A stretch of 64,000 nt of DNA from DAIOEK01 sp963721445. Lineage in GTDB: Bacteria > Chloroflexota > Anaerolineae > Anaerolineales > Anaerolineaceae. The stretch's first letter is position 1; each line of letters begins with the position of its first letter. A model generated the notes under the pieces. The model searched no databases and was not told the origin of the DNA. It worked only from the letters and a program-made list of their open reading frames with translations. Location of the stretch: the NCBI GenBank assembly GCA_963721445.1, contig CAVRIZ010000008.1:496001-560000 (forward strand), in the 5' to 3' direction. Below are positions 27,258 through 36,354 of the stretch, in pieces. The position numbers were made by a program, and so were the translations under genes.

Positions 27258-28490
27258 TCATCCTTTCATGGGTAACACTAAGTCCATTGGATAATCGACA
27301 CACTTTTTAATACTTCCATCCATATCCACATAATACGTATCTTCGATACGGACGCCCATCCCTTTATCTGGATAGTATAAACCGGGTTCGATGGTGAAGA
27401 CCATTCCGGGAGCCAGGATATCATTGGAAGCAGCCAGAACACTGAACCAGGGTTGTTCGTGGACATTCAAACCCAACCCATGCGCCAGACTGTGGTTGTA
27501 GCCATCGGTGGTATTCATATCCGTCTGGACTGTCGGGTGTCCCATTTTTTCAAACAGGTCACAGGTCATCTGCTGATAATCCAGGCAGGGTGTTCCGGAT
27601 TTTAATGCCGGAACCACGGTTTCATATACTTCCCGGACTTGATTGTAAAGGGTTTGGACAGGTTCCGGGGCGTAATCAAGGCACCAGGTGCGTGTGAAGT
27701 CATAAAAATAACCTCCGCCCTTTTCGCACGGATAGATATCAAAGCAAATGGTTTTACCCAGGGTGATCGGATCGGTAGGTGTCCCGCTGGAGTGTCCAAT
27801 TGCTGCATCGCGCCCAATCGAGAAGATGGTGTCTTCCGGGTTCTCAGCACCTTCCTCTGCCAACCAAAGGTCGATTCGGCTCTTCACATCTGCCACCGTC
27901 AGAGGTTTTCCTTCATGGTACAAGACTTCATCCATAACTGATCGGGTTTGGAGGAATTCGGCAACCCGACCGACCACTTTCGTTGTCACCTTCCCCATCT
28001 GGATGATGCGATCTAATTCTGCTTTGTCTTTGGTGACCCTTGCCTTACTGACTACCGATTTATCGGTTACCCCAATCAACTCAATCTCGGGCATCAATTC
28101 TTGAAGGTATTGCAGCGCTCTCCAGATCGAGCTGATCTCAACCACACCCATGACAGAGATTTTGCCATGCAGCAACCCGGCTTTTTCTAGTAAGATGCGG
28201 ATCATCTGCGCTTCAGCAAGATGTTTGTCTCCTCGCGATTCTTGTAGAACATCAAAATAATTCAAATCAGTAAGTGTATGGATTTCGAAACCGGATTTAG
28301 CCGCTTCTTCCCTTTCCAGCGGATTGACACACATAATTGGGGGATTCCCCTGTTTCTTTACCAGAATAGCTTCACTGAAATGCCCACCCCCAGTTAAATA
28401 GACCATCGGCGGATTATGAAATCCATTGCCAAACACGAGTAGTCCATCGATTCCATCTTGTATCATCAGGCTGTCAATTTCTGTTTTCAT
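27258..28490 (-). CDS. M24 family metallopeptidase (Xaa-Pro aminopeptidase-like)
   Basis: About 410 residues from the ATG at 28490 (GAGGA upstream), with an N-terminal creatinase-like domain and a C-terminal pita-bread domain. Metal-ligand motifs: FDIYPCEKGGGYFYDFTR, NHSLAHGLGLNVHE and FTIEPGLYYP then RIEDTYYV. Family members remove an N-terminal residue before proline or act as related hydrolases. It sits between selA and tsaD in the same transcript. In the first metal motif the usual D-x-G spacing is altered, so the exact activity is uncertain. Confidence 0.85.
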   Translation of the reverse strand: MKTEIDSLMIQDGIDGLLVFGNGFHNPPMVYLTGGGHFSEAILVKKQGNPPIMCVNPLEREEAAKSGFEIHTLTDLNYFDVLQESRGDKHLAEAQMIRILLEKAGLLHGKISVMGVVEISSIWRALQYLQELMPEIELIGVTDKSVVSKARVTKDKAELDRIIQMGKVTTKVVGRVAEFLQTRSVMDEVLYHEGKPLTVADVKSRIDLWLAEEGAENPEDTIFSIGRDAAIGHSSGTPTDPITLGKTICFDIYPCEKGGGYFYDFTRTWCLDYAPEPVQTLYNQVREVYETVVPALKSGTPCLDYQQMTCDLFEKMGHPTVQTDMNTTDGYNHSLAHGLGLNVHEQPWFSVLAASNDILAPGMVFTIEPGLYYPDKGMGVRIEDTYYVDMDGSIKKCVDYPMDLVLPMKG

Positions 28491-28501
28491 GTGAATTTTC
28501 C

Positions 28502-29845
28502 TCAACGTAAGGTATGTTCAAGTAAGCGCAGGAACTCAGTTTCCTGCCCAGCTAACACGGTTCTTGGATCGAATACCACTTTGTCTGATTCGATCCGGGC
28601 AATGATTGGCGGATTCAGGTCACGCAGTTTTTTCAAAAACGCCTGGGGAGATTTTACTGTCAAAGCGTATAACACACTCGGGATCGTCTCTCCAGGTAGA
28701 CTTCCTCCACCAACAGTGGATTGTCCTTCGATAAGCTCGCCAGAGCCCAGATGGCTTTTCCATCGTTGGGCAGTTGATCGAATTTCAGCCAGGGGACAGG
28801 AGATCATGTGCCAGATGGGAATGCTATTCTCGAAGTCTGCTTTTCGATAATGGAGAAGGGTTGCCACAAGACCAGCGATGCAGGTCTTATCTGCCCGAAC
28901 TGCTCGAGCCAGGGGGTGTTTGTGGATCTTTTCAAGCAATTCTTTCCGACCCAAAATAATACCAGCTTGAGGTCCGCCCAATAGTTTGTCACCTGAAAAG
29001 CAGACAATGTCGGCGCCAGCCTGCACCGATTCTTGGACCATCGGTTCATGAGCCAGACCATACAGCGAGCAATCCACCAGTGTACCTGATCCAAGGTCGT
29101 CAATCACCAGCCCACCAAAAGCATGGGTTACTTCTACGATTTCTTGCAGGGTCGGTTCGCCTGTAAAACCGATGACTTTAAAGTTGGATGCATGAGCACG
29201 AACAACAATCCTAGCACCTGACTTCAGGGCTTGTGTGTAATCATCGAGGTGTGTCCGGTTCGTCGTACCCACTTCCAGTAATTTTGCACCAGATTGCCGC
29301 ATCACATCCGGGACGCGAAATCCACCCCCAATTTCCACCAACTGGGTGCGGGAGATGACCACCTGCTTCCTTGTCGCAAGGGCGGATAAAACCAGAAGAA
29401 CAGCCGCCGCGTTGTTATTGACTACAAGTGACGCTTCCGCGCCGGTGAGTTGATGTAGAAGTGCTTCGGTGTGTGTACTTCGAGTTCCACGAGATCCGGT
29501 CTGAAGATTAAATTCAAGGTTGGAGTATCCTGTGGAAACGGATTCCATGGCGTGGAGAGTCTCCATGGACAACGGAGCGCGTCCAAGATTTGTATGCAAG
29601 ATCACTCCGGTGGCATTGATGACTGATTTCAGAGGTATAGTGCTCCATTGAAGGATCAATCGATGGGTTAATCGGATGATCTCCGTCTCGCCGGGAATAC
29701 CGGTCACGAAATCGGACCGAATTTCTTTTAATACCTGTCGGAGAGCTTCAATTGTCAGATTCCGTCCATGTTCAAGAAGAATCGGTTGAAGCGGGGCAGA
29801 CTGTAAGACCTGTTCGACCGATGGAATATCTCGTAAATTCTTCAT
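28502..29845 (-). CDS. selA: L-seryl-tRNA(Sec) selenium transferase
   Basis: 447 residues, the normal length. A PLP-dependent enzyme that converts Ser-tRNA(Sec) to Sec-tRNA(Sec) with selenophosphate. The N-terminal start RDIPSVEQVL, the INATGVILHTNLGRAPLS stretch and the PLP lysine in FSGDKLLGGPQAG are all characteristic. selB, selC and selD are not in this window. The ATG overlaps the upstream membrane-protein gene (ATGA). Confidence 0.95.
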   Translation of the reverse strand: MKNLRDIPSVEQVLQSAPLQPILLEHGRNLTIEALRQVLKEIRSDFVTGIPGETEIIRLTHRLILQWSTIPLKSVINATGVILHTNLGRAPLSMETLHAMESVSTGYSNLEFNLQTGSRGTRSTHTEALLHQLTGAEASLVVNNNAAAVLLVLSALATRKQVVISRTQLVEIGGGFRVPDVMRQSGAKLLEVGTTNRTHLDDYTQALKSGARIVVRAHASNFKVIGFTGEPTLQEIVEVTHAFGGLVIDDLGSGTLVDCSLYGLAHEPMVQESVQAGADIVCFSGDKLLGGPQAGIILGRKELLEKIHKHPLARAVRADKTCIAGLVATLLHYRKADFENSIPIWHMISCPLAEIRSTAQRWKSHLGSGELIEGQSTVGGGSLPGETIPSVLYALTVKSPQAFLKKLRDLNPPIIARIESDKVVFDPRTVLAGQETEFLRLLEHTLR

Positions 29846-30315
29846 TCAGGCTTGTCTTCAGGCGGAAATATACCTTCATTTTGGACTGGTGAATCTGTTG
29901 TTTCACTTTCCGCCGGGCTCCAACGACTTTTTTCCCGAAAACGGATCAATCCTTCAATCACTACCAAAGCCACTGCGATGACCACACCGATACCGGGCGT
30001 TAATATCCTGCCCAATTGCAACCAGGCGATCACACCAGAGAACACACCGATCCAACAAGCCTGGCGTATAACAACCGGCGTATCAATGGGGGGGTAACTG
30101 GGAAACCGTATATTTAGGAATACGATCATGGGAAGACCCGTTCCCGTCATTGCCAGTGTAATGAAGAAGAAAAACAACCAGCGTGGTCCTAATGTCGGTA
30201 GCGTGCTGTTGATGAGGTAAAATACTCCCCCCCATCCGATCAGGGCAAGCAGAATAGAGAATGGAATGAACGATCGAAACGGGGGAAGCTTGCGTGGAAT
30301 TAGGTTTTCTTCCAT
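29842..30315 (-). CDS. small four-TM membrane protein
   Basis: 157 residues from the ATG at 30315 (MEENLIPRK); the frame extends to 30336 but without support. Four membrane helices and an acidic, Pro-rich tail. The topology resembles a small accessory membrane protein; no family recognised. It overlaps selA by 4 bases and is the first gene of the long minus-strand run. Confidence 0.65.
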   Translation of the reverse strand: MEENLIPRKLPPFRSFIPFSILLALIGWGGVFYLINSTLPTLGPRWLFFFFITLAMTGTGLPMIVFLNIRFPSYPPIDTPVVIRQACWIGVFSGVIAWLQLGRILTPGIGVVIAVALVVIEGLIRFREKSRWSPAESETTDSPVQNEGIFPPEDKPE

Positions 30316-30445
30316 ATGTAAGTGATTATATCCCATCTTAGTTTGTGCGAAAAATCAGACATCGAGAACACTGAAAACTCCACTGATGATTATTCGTAGA
30401 TGGGATAAATATCCCATTAAAATAGAATAGTGTAATGGAGATGCT

Positions 30446-32020
30446 ATGAACAGACTTCGAGGAATATTAACACTGTTGGCGGTCCCAATCCTCATTGCCG
30501 CATGTAGTGGATTTGCTGTTCGTTATGACCGGACAACCCTTACCCCCCCAGAATCGAGAACTCCTGGTGCCATAAGTGGTGGAAGATTACCTGAAATAAT
30601 GGCTCCCGCAAGTCGGATTTTCCCGATCGAGTGGGAAAATGTAACCCCATACCAGGCAAACCTGCGAGCATCAGAACAGGGTTCGCTGCTACAAATGGCA
30701 GGCGCACCTCAATACCGGATCCACATTAAGATTGATGAGACCTTACAGAAAATCGTCGGGGAACAAGAGGTTCTGTATACCAACCAGGAGAAAGTTCCTC
30801 TCGATCGGATCATCTTTCGGATCTACCCGGCGCTCTTCGGTTCCACTGTCACTATTTCCGGTACTCAGATCAATGGCGAGGATGTTTCCGTTTCCATCTC
30901 TGGTCTTTCATCTGTCCTTGCTATTCCTCTGAAATCGCCCCTTGAACCCGGGAATGCAGTTGTGGTTTCACTCCGTTTTGAGTATTCCATGCCCGGGGAT
31001 GCAGCCAGCAATTACAATATATTCTCCTCCAAGGATGGATTACTGACCCTGGCTCATTTCTATCCCATGTTGGCGGTGTACGACAACCTGGGTTGGCACA
31101 CAGAGATCCCTGAAACTCGTGGTGATGTGACGTATACCGATGCCGGTCTTTATCTGGTCCGGGTCGATGCCCCTTCGCAGCTCACGCTTGTAGCCAGCGG
31201 GAGTCAAATTGCACTATCCAAGAATGGTAAAACCCAATCGGCTGAGTATGCAGCCGGGCCTGCCCGGGATTTCTTCCTCTGCGCAGGGAAAGATCTGGTC
31301 CAGCAGACACGCTGGCTGGATGACGTGAAAATTAACAGCTTTGCGCCAGTCCTATTGAAAGCAGGAAATAAGAAAGCACTCGATTCAGCTTCTTCTGCAA
31401 TTCAAACCCTATCCGGGTTGGTTAGTCCCTATCCATATACTGAATTTGATGTGATCGCCACTCATACGAATGCAGCGGGAGTGGAATATCCCGGACTAAC
31501 TGTCATAAATCAAGACCTCTATGATCCTGAAGCCGTATTTGGCGGGCTGCCTTCTGATGTCATGTTGAGATCCGTTATCACCCATGAGGTAGCCCATCAG
31601 TGGTTCTATAATTTGATCGGCAATGACCAGGTAAATGAGCCATGGCTCGATGAGTCCCTCTCACAATATATGACCTATCGGGTTTTTTCCAACTTGTACG
31701 GAAAACAGGGAGAGGATGGCTACCTGGCGTCCTTTTATGATCGCTGGGATCGGGTGGATCGGGATAATATCCCCATTGGTTTGCCAGTTTCGGCGTATAG
31801 CGATGATGCCTATAGCGGGATCATCTATGGCAGAGGTGCAATCTTTTTTGTAGAGTTGGAAAAACAGATCGGAACGGATGCTTTCGATCAATTTCTTCAC
31901 GATTATGCAGCCAGTAATAAATGGAAGATCGTTACAAGAAATGAGATTCAGACGGAACTGGAAGAGTCGTGTTTCTGCCAGTTGGATTCGATTTTTAAAG
32001 AGTGGATACTACCAGAATAG
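30446..32020 (+). CDS. M1 family metallopeptidase lipoprotein
   Basis: 524 residues. Lipoprotein signal ending in ILIAAC (Cys20). The catalytic zinc motif HEVAHQWFYN (about 378-387), with the third ligand Glu in WLDESLSQY 19 residues on, and AAGVEYPGL in the place of GAMEN identify a gluzincin of family M1, here anchored outside the cell, where it would trim peptides. It is shorter than aminopeptidase N because the C-terminal helical domain is missing. No partner gene. Confidence 0.9.
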   Translation: MNRLRGILTLLAVPILIAACSGFAVRYDRTTLTPPESRTPGAISGGRLPEIMAPASRIFPIEWENVTPYQANLRASEQGSLLQMAGAPQYRIHIKIDETLQKIVGEQEVLYTNQEKVPLDRIIFRIYPALFGSTVTISGTQINGEDVSVSISGLSSVLAIPLKSPLEPGNAVVVSLRFEYSMPGDAASNYNIFSSKDGLLTLAHFYPMLAVYDNLGWHTEIPETRGDVTYTDAGLYLVRVDAPSQLTLVASGSQIALSKNGKTQSAEYAAGPARDFFLCAGKDLVQQTRWLDDVKINSFAPVLLKAGNKKALDSASSAIQTLSGLVSPYPYTEFDVIATHTNAAGVEYPGLTVINQDLYDPEAVFGGLPSDVMLRSVITHEVAHQWFYNLIGNDQVNEPWLDESLSQYMTYRVFSNLYGKQGEDGYLASFYDRWDRVDRDNIPIGLPVSAYSDDAYSGIIYGRGAIFFVELEKQIGTDAFDQFLHDYAASNKWKIVTRNEIQTELEESCFCQLDSIFKEWILPE

Positions 32021-32021
32021 G

Positions 32022-32053
32022 AAAATTGAGACAGAATAATCTGTCTCAATTTT
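32022..32053. terminator. bidirectional terminator
   Basis: AAAATTGAGACAG and CTGTCTCAATTTT form a 13-bp stem with a 6-base loop between the convergent M1 peptidase and sortase-like genes; T runs on both strands. Confidence 0.85.
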
Positions 32054-32074
32054 AATGAGTACGATCCAATATGC

Positions 32075-32725
32075 TTATGCTTCCAGAGGCTCCGCGACGA
32101 TAAAAAGCCGGCCCCAGGATAATTCATTTTCGACTGCGATACAGGTCTGAAGGACCAGGTGGGGATCGCCTTTGTAGATCTTTTCAAAGAGCATCGTGGC
32201 TGTGAGGGTGTCATTTGTTACAAGATCCACAAATTTTGAAGAGGGGCTACTGGGTGAAAGCGCCTGATACTTTACGACGCTGGTCACGATATATTTCTTC
32301 AGGCTGCCATCCCCATAGACGATTGTGATAATGTCTTTTTCATTCAGCTTTGAGAAGTTGGAACCGGCCGCAAAGTTGTGTGCTAAAAGACCAGTCGTTC
32401 CATAGGCGTCTGCCATTTGAAATTGAGTTGCTACACCTGCTACAGAAGAGACAAATCCGTTATTTCCAGTTGGCTGCTGCATAACCCGCAATGCCATGAT
32501 GTTGTCCACATACACACCCCGAACCAAGTTCTTACCATCCTGGACGGATTCAACAAACTCGCTTAAGGCGATTTGGGTTACGTTGTTGGTCGCGGGTTGG
32601 ATATTAGCGATACCCGGTGTGACTGGAATTATATTGGCTGAAACAACCGAAAAAGGGAATAAACTGGCTGTAAGAATGATTGCCAGTGTTAGTTTTTGGA
32701 TTATTGCTATGAAAGTCTTTGCCAT
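32075..32725 (-). CDS. secreted sortase-like protein under riboswitch control
   Basis: 216 residues with a signal peptide or membrane anchor (about 1-30) and no other membrane segment. The sortase catalytic pattern is present: His116 in GLLAHNF, Cys195 in LQTCIA and Arg206 in WGRLF, at spacing suited to a sortase beta-barrel (about 70-212). Sortases join surface proteins to the envelope or pilus subunits to each other; here no LPxTG-like partner is nearby, so the substrate is unknown. It could be a sortase-fold protein with another role. The leader carries a class I cyclic-di-GMP riboswitch. GAGGACGAG precedes the ATG. Confidence 0.7.
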   Translation of the reverse strand: MAKTFIAIIQKLTLAIILTASLFPFSVVSANIIPVTPGIANIQPATNNVTQIALSEFVESVQDGKNLVRGVYVDNIMALRVMQQPTGNNGFVSSVAGVATQFQMADAYGTTGLLAHNFAAGSNFSKLNEKDIITIVYGDGSLKKYIVTSVVKYQALSPSSPSSKFVDLVTNDTLTATMLFEKIYKGDPHLVLQTCIAVENELSWGRLFIVAEPLEA

Positions 32726-32811
32726 CTCGTCCTCAAGGACAAGGGCATCGCCGTTATGCTGTTAGATAGGGTCATAGGGGATTAAACGATGCAACCAATA
32801 ATTATGACCAT

Positions 32812-32893
32812 GTCTTCGGCGGCCTGGCAGTCATCGCTTTTCAGCTTTAGACCCATGGCTTTGCGGCCCCGGTTTTCACCGGGTGTGCCCTTA
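32812..32893 (-). promoter_or_regulatory. class I cyclic-di-GMP riboswitch (GEMM)
   Basis: Read on the minus strand the element contains AGGGCACACC, a GNRA-like TGAAAA loop closed by CCGG/CCGG, the conserved CGCAAAGCC, GGGTCTAA and a closing GCCAGGCCGCC that pairs with the 5' GGGC region. These are the P1, P1b and P2 landmarks of the GEMM-I fold. About 87 bases separate it from the ATG at 32725. A short stem GGTCATA/TATGACC and GTCC-TTGA-GGAC lie in between and may be the expression platform; there is no clear terminator, so control may be translational. Confidence 0.82.
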
Positions 32894-33159
32894 TCGAACA
32901 TCAGTTTTGAATGTACAACCAGTAAACTTAACTAGTACGATTATAGGTTAGTTATAGGTAAGGTATCGTAGTAAATCCTTACAGTCACCTTACAGGAAGT
33001 AAGTTGTCATGTATTGTTATTAATCATGCCTTGTACAAGTGTTCTTTTACAGGGGAGATAAAAACCAAAGGGAACAGGCTATAATTTGTATAATGCTCAA
33101 TCAGAAATAAGAGTGCCTACTCCAGATTGACATAAATCTTTGGAAAGGATGGTTACAAT

Positions 33160-35082
33160 ATGTCACAAAGCTCTTCCGACAAACGTCGCACATTTATTCC
33201 CACCCCGCTTCAATTATTAAAACCTGTTCCATCAGATATTGAGATTGCCCAGGCAGCGACCCTCAAACCCATTCTTCAGGTTGCTGAGGAAATGGGTGTG
33301 ATGCCAGACGAGTTGGAACTTTACGGTCCCTATAAGGCGAAGGTCAAATTGGAAATTCTTGACCGGTTGAAGGATCGTCCAAATGGGAAATATATCGATG
33401 TGACGGCAATCACCCCTACACCGCTTGGAGAGGGTAAAACAACCACCACAGTCGGACTGAGTCAGGCATTAGGCGCGCATCTTCAAAAAAGTGTTATCAC
33501 CTGCATCCGCCAACCAAGTCAGGGACCAACTTTTGGGATCAAAGGTGGGGCGGCAGGCGGTGGATACAGCCAGGTCATTCCCATGGAAGACTTCAACCTG
33601 CATCTCACCGGTGATATTCATGCCATTACGGCTGCAAACAATCTCCTGGCGGCTGCGATCGATGTTCGCATGATGCACGAATCGGAAGCTACCGACGAGC
33701 AGCTTTTCAATCGTCTTTGCCCGGCTGACAAGCAGGGGAACCGCCGCTTTGGAAAAGGGCTATTAGGCCGGCTGAAAAAGCTGGGGATCAGTAAGACCAA
33801 TCCCATTGATTTGACTCCGGAAGAGCGCAAGAAACTCTGCCGGTTGGATATCGATCCCGAGACCATCACTTGGAAGCGCGTCATGGATACCTCCGACCGT
33901 TTCCTGCGTGGAATTACCGTGGGGATGGGTGACGAGGAGAAAGGGCACAACCGTGAGACTGGCTTTGACATCACCGTAGCCAGCGAGATCATGGCCGTCC
34001 TAGCCCTGACCACAAGCATGAAAGACATGCGCGAACGCCTTGGCAAGATGGTCATCGGACTTAGCAGATCTGGCGAAGCAGTCTCAGCCGAAGATATTGG
34101 CATCGCCGGAGCTCTGACCGTGCTGATGCGTGACGCGATCAAACCCAACCTGATGCAAACCCTCGAAGGGACGCCAGTCTTCGTTCATGCCGGACCCTTT
34201 GCCAATATTGCCCACGGTAATAGCTCCATTCTCGCCGACCAGATCGCGCTCAAATTGGCGGATTACGTGGTGACGGAATCCGGATTTGGCGCTGATATCG
34301 GCATGGAGAAATTCATGGATATCAAGTGCCGCACCTCCGGACTTGTACCAAATGTAGTAGTCCTCGTGGCAACCGTCCGGGCGCTTAAAATGCACGGCGG
34401 TGGTCCCAAGGTGGTGGCAGGGAAACCGCTCGATCCAGCGTACACCGACGAGAACCTCGTTCTATTAAAGGCAGGGATTCCGAATATGCAGCATCACATC
34501 AAGATCGCCCGGAAGTTTGGCGTTCCAGTTGTGGTGGCGGTCAACACCTTTGCGACTGACACACCCGCCGAGTTGGAATTGATCCGCCAGTCAGCCATTG
34601 AAGCCGGTGCGGAAGATGCCGTGGTCGCCCGCCATTGGGGTGAAGGTGGCTTGGGCGCGGTAGACCTGGCAAAAGCTGTCGTCGCAGCTGCGGAGAAACC
34701 TGCTTCCTTTAAGTTTTTATATCCCCTGGAGAAATCCATCAAGCAGAAGATCGAGATCATTGCCAAGGAAGTCTACGGTGCGGATGGTGTGGATTACACT
34801 CCTGAAGCAGATGAGCAAGTAACTGCATATACCCGCCTGGGCTTCGATAAACTTCCGATCTGCATGGCGAAGACCCACCTGTCGCTGACCGCCGACCCGA
34901 CCATCAAAGGCGTACCAACCGGTTTTCGCATCCTGGTCCGTGAAGTGCGCGCCTCAGTTGGCGCAGGCTTTCTATACCCGCTACTCGGTAAGATGAGCAC
35001 CATGCCCGGCCTGCCCACCCGTCCGGCATTCTACGACATCGACCTCGATCTGGAAACAGGCAAGGTGATTGGCTTGTCCTGA
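33160..35082 (+). CDS. fhs: formate-tetrahydrofolate ligase, long eukaryote-like form
   Basis: 640 residues, against about 555-560 for most bacterial enzymes. It makes 10-formyl-THF from formate, THF and ATP and is the entry step of the methyl branch of the Wood-Ljungdahl pathway. The P-loop is TPLGEGKTTTT (88-97). Extra residues (about 190-275: NRLCPADKQGNRRF, RLKKLGISKT, RLDIDPETITWKRV) and the surrounding sequence match, from memory, the C-terminal domain of eukaryotic C1-THF synthase. There is no dehydrogenase/cyclohydrolase domain fused and no folD beside it. Confidence 0.96.
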   Translation: MSQSSSDKRRTFIPTPLQLLKPVPSDIEIAQAATLKPILQVAEEMGVMPDELELYGPYKAKVKLEILDRLKDRPNGKYIDVTAITPTPLGEGKTTTTVGLSQALGAHLQKSVITCIRQPSQGPTFGIKGGAAGGGYSQVIPMEDFNLHLTGDIHAITAANNLLAAAIDVRMMHESEATDEQLFNRLCPADKQGNRRFGKGLLGRLKKLGISKTNPIDLTPEERKKLCRLDIDPETITWKRVMDTSDRFLRGITVGMGDEEKGHNRETGFDITVASEIMAVLALTTSMKDMRERLGKMVIGLSRSGEAVSAEDIGIAGALTVLMRDAIKPNLMQTLEGTPVFVHAGPFANIAHGNSSILADQIALKLADYVVTESGFGADIGMEKFMDIKCRTSGLVPNVVVLVATVRALKMHGGGPKVVAGKPLDPAYTDENLVLLKAGIPNMQHHIKIARKFGVPVVVAVNTFATDTPAELELIRQSAIEAGAEDAVVARHWGEGGLGAVDLAKAVVAAAEKPASFKFLYPLEKSIKQKIEIIAKEVYGADGVDYTPEADEQVTAYTRLGFDKLPICMAKTHLSLTADPTIKGVPTGFRILVREVRASVGAGFLYPLLGKMSTMPGLPTRPAFYDIDLDLETGKVIGLS

Positions 35083-35150
35083 TTGAGAAAGAAGAAACCA
35101 GAGAACAGATATCAGAAATTTGAAGTCAGAAATTTGGAAATTGTAACTAG

Positions 35151-35181
35151 AAACTGGTAACAGGAGACCTGTTACCAGTTT
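35151..35181. terminator. perfect 14-bp inverted repeat, likely terminator
   Basis: AAACTGGTAACAGG, loop AGA, CCTGTTACCAGTTT, between the convergent fhs and VOC genes. It lacks a long T run. Words from it (GGTAACAGG, TAATTGG) recur on the other side of the VOC gene. Confidence 0.6.
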
Positions 35182-35264
35182 AATGATTCTATTGCCATCT
35201 ACGCTACCCAATTACCAATTTCTATGTTATTACTTACTACTTACGATTTTCGGCTTTCCAGTAT

Positions 35265-35639
35265 CTACTTCAATTCCCGTCGCTCTTCCATCAAACCGAC
35301 TAGGTTACCGTCCGGGTCGCGGACAAAAGCCATCCATAATTCGTGATCGGGCATATCCGCAATCTTATGCGGCCCTTTCTCTGCGACGGCTCCACGTGAC
35401 AGCACCACCTGGTAGGCTTCTTCCAATTGATCGGTTTTGAAATATAGAACTGAGTTGCCCGGGGCAGATTCCTCCCCCTCGGGTCTGGTCAGCATGATCC
35501 GAATACTGCCAGCGGATAGAAATGCCAGGTTCGGTCCAGCGCTGAAGAGGAATTGCAACCCCAATACCTCACGATAGAATTTCAACGCACGATCCACATC
35601 GGAGACCGTAATCGCAATCTGACCAATCTCGTCAAGCAT
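35265..35639 (-). CDS. VOC/glyoxalase superfamily protein
   Basis: 124 residues from the ATG at 35639, chosen because AAAGGG lies 8 bases upstream. A single VOC module with two beta-alpha-beta units; ligands consistent with the family are His in GQIAI-type position replaced by Gln, and Glu near ELWMAF and NLVGLMEE. The metal site therefore looks incomplete. It could be a glyoxalase, dioxygenase-like or antibiotic-binding protein; the family alone does not decide. Confidence 0.8.
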   Translation of the reverse strand: MLDEIGQIAITVSDVDRALKFYREVLGLQFLFSAGPNLAFLSAGSIRIMLTRPEGEESAPGNSVLYFKTDQLEEAYQVVLSRGAVAEKGPHKIADMPDHELWMAFVRDPDGNLVGLMEERRELK

Positions 35640-35689
35640 GAGCATATCCCTTTTCATATACTAGGATAGCCCGGCCTTGGCAACTTCTC

Positions 35690-35820
35690 AAGGAATTGTA
35701 GTTGGATAAGAGAAATTCGAAATTAGCTATTAAGTAATTGGAAATAGATTACCGGTAGTTGGTTACAGGTATCGGGTAATTGGTCCTGGTTTCTAGTTTC
35801 TAGTTTCTAGTTTCTTTTCC
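35690..35820. repeat. low-complexity intergenic with TTTCTAG tandem heptamer
   Basis: TTTCTAG is repeated three times with a fourth partial copy (35791-35815) next to words such as TAATTGG and GGTTACAGG that also appear at 35090-35230. Confidence 0.6.
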
Positions 35821-35826
35821 CCCAGT

Positions 35827-36321
35827 TTACTCCACCCCTACCTTTTTACTGCGCCGTTCCATCAGGACAACATCACGCCACTGCTTGTTCAGCTTGCCCA
35901 ACCGCTCTCGTTTACCCACCAGTCGGAATCCGCACGTCAAGTGCAAGCGGATGCTGGCTTCGTTCTCCGCCAGAATACCTGATTGCAGCGTCCAGATGCC
36001 GGCTGCTTCTGAGTCCTTAACCAGGCGTTGCAACAGTAGCCGGCCGAAGCCTTGCCCACGGGCAGATTGCGCCACATACACGCTCACTTCCGCCACACCG
36101 GCATACACACACCGGCTCGATACAGGCGTTAGCGCCGCCCAACCCACTACCTTGCCCCCATCATCCAGTCCAACCACCCGGCAGGATTTAATGTGTCCTG
36201 CGTCCCAAGTTTCCCAATCGGGAGATTCCGTCTCAAACGTGGCATTCTCCGTCGCGATCCCCTCTTCATAAATAGACCGCACGGACACCCAGTCATCAGC
36301 CGTCATAGCCCGTAGGATCAT
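35827..36321 (-). CDS. GNAT acetyltransferase, phosphinothricin-acetyltransferase-like
   Basis: 164 residues from the ATG at 36321; GGTGGTG lies ahead of it. AEVSVYVAQSARGQGFGRLLLQRL (split: ARGQGFGRLL) is acetyl-CoA motif A, and SIYEEGIATENATFETE at the N-terminus is typical of the PAT/YwnH group, which acetylate small amines such as phosphinothricin or methionine sulfoximine. The substrate here is unknown. Confidence 0.85.
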   Translation of the reverse strand: MILRAMTADDWVSVRSIYEEGIATENATFETESPDWETWDAGHIKSCRVVGLDDGGKVVGWAALTPVSSRCVYAGVAEVSVYVAQSARGQGFGRLLLQRLVKDSEAAGIWTLQSGILAENEASIRLHLTCGFRLVGKRERLGKLNKQWRDVVLMERRSKKVGVE

Positions 36322-36354
36322 CGTTTCACCACCATTCACCCACCCAGATAAGGA

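Noticed and set aside
35790..35815. TTTCTAG tandem copies as a CRISPR array
   Set aside because: The units are adjacent heptamers without spacers and no cas genes are near.
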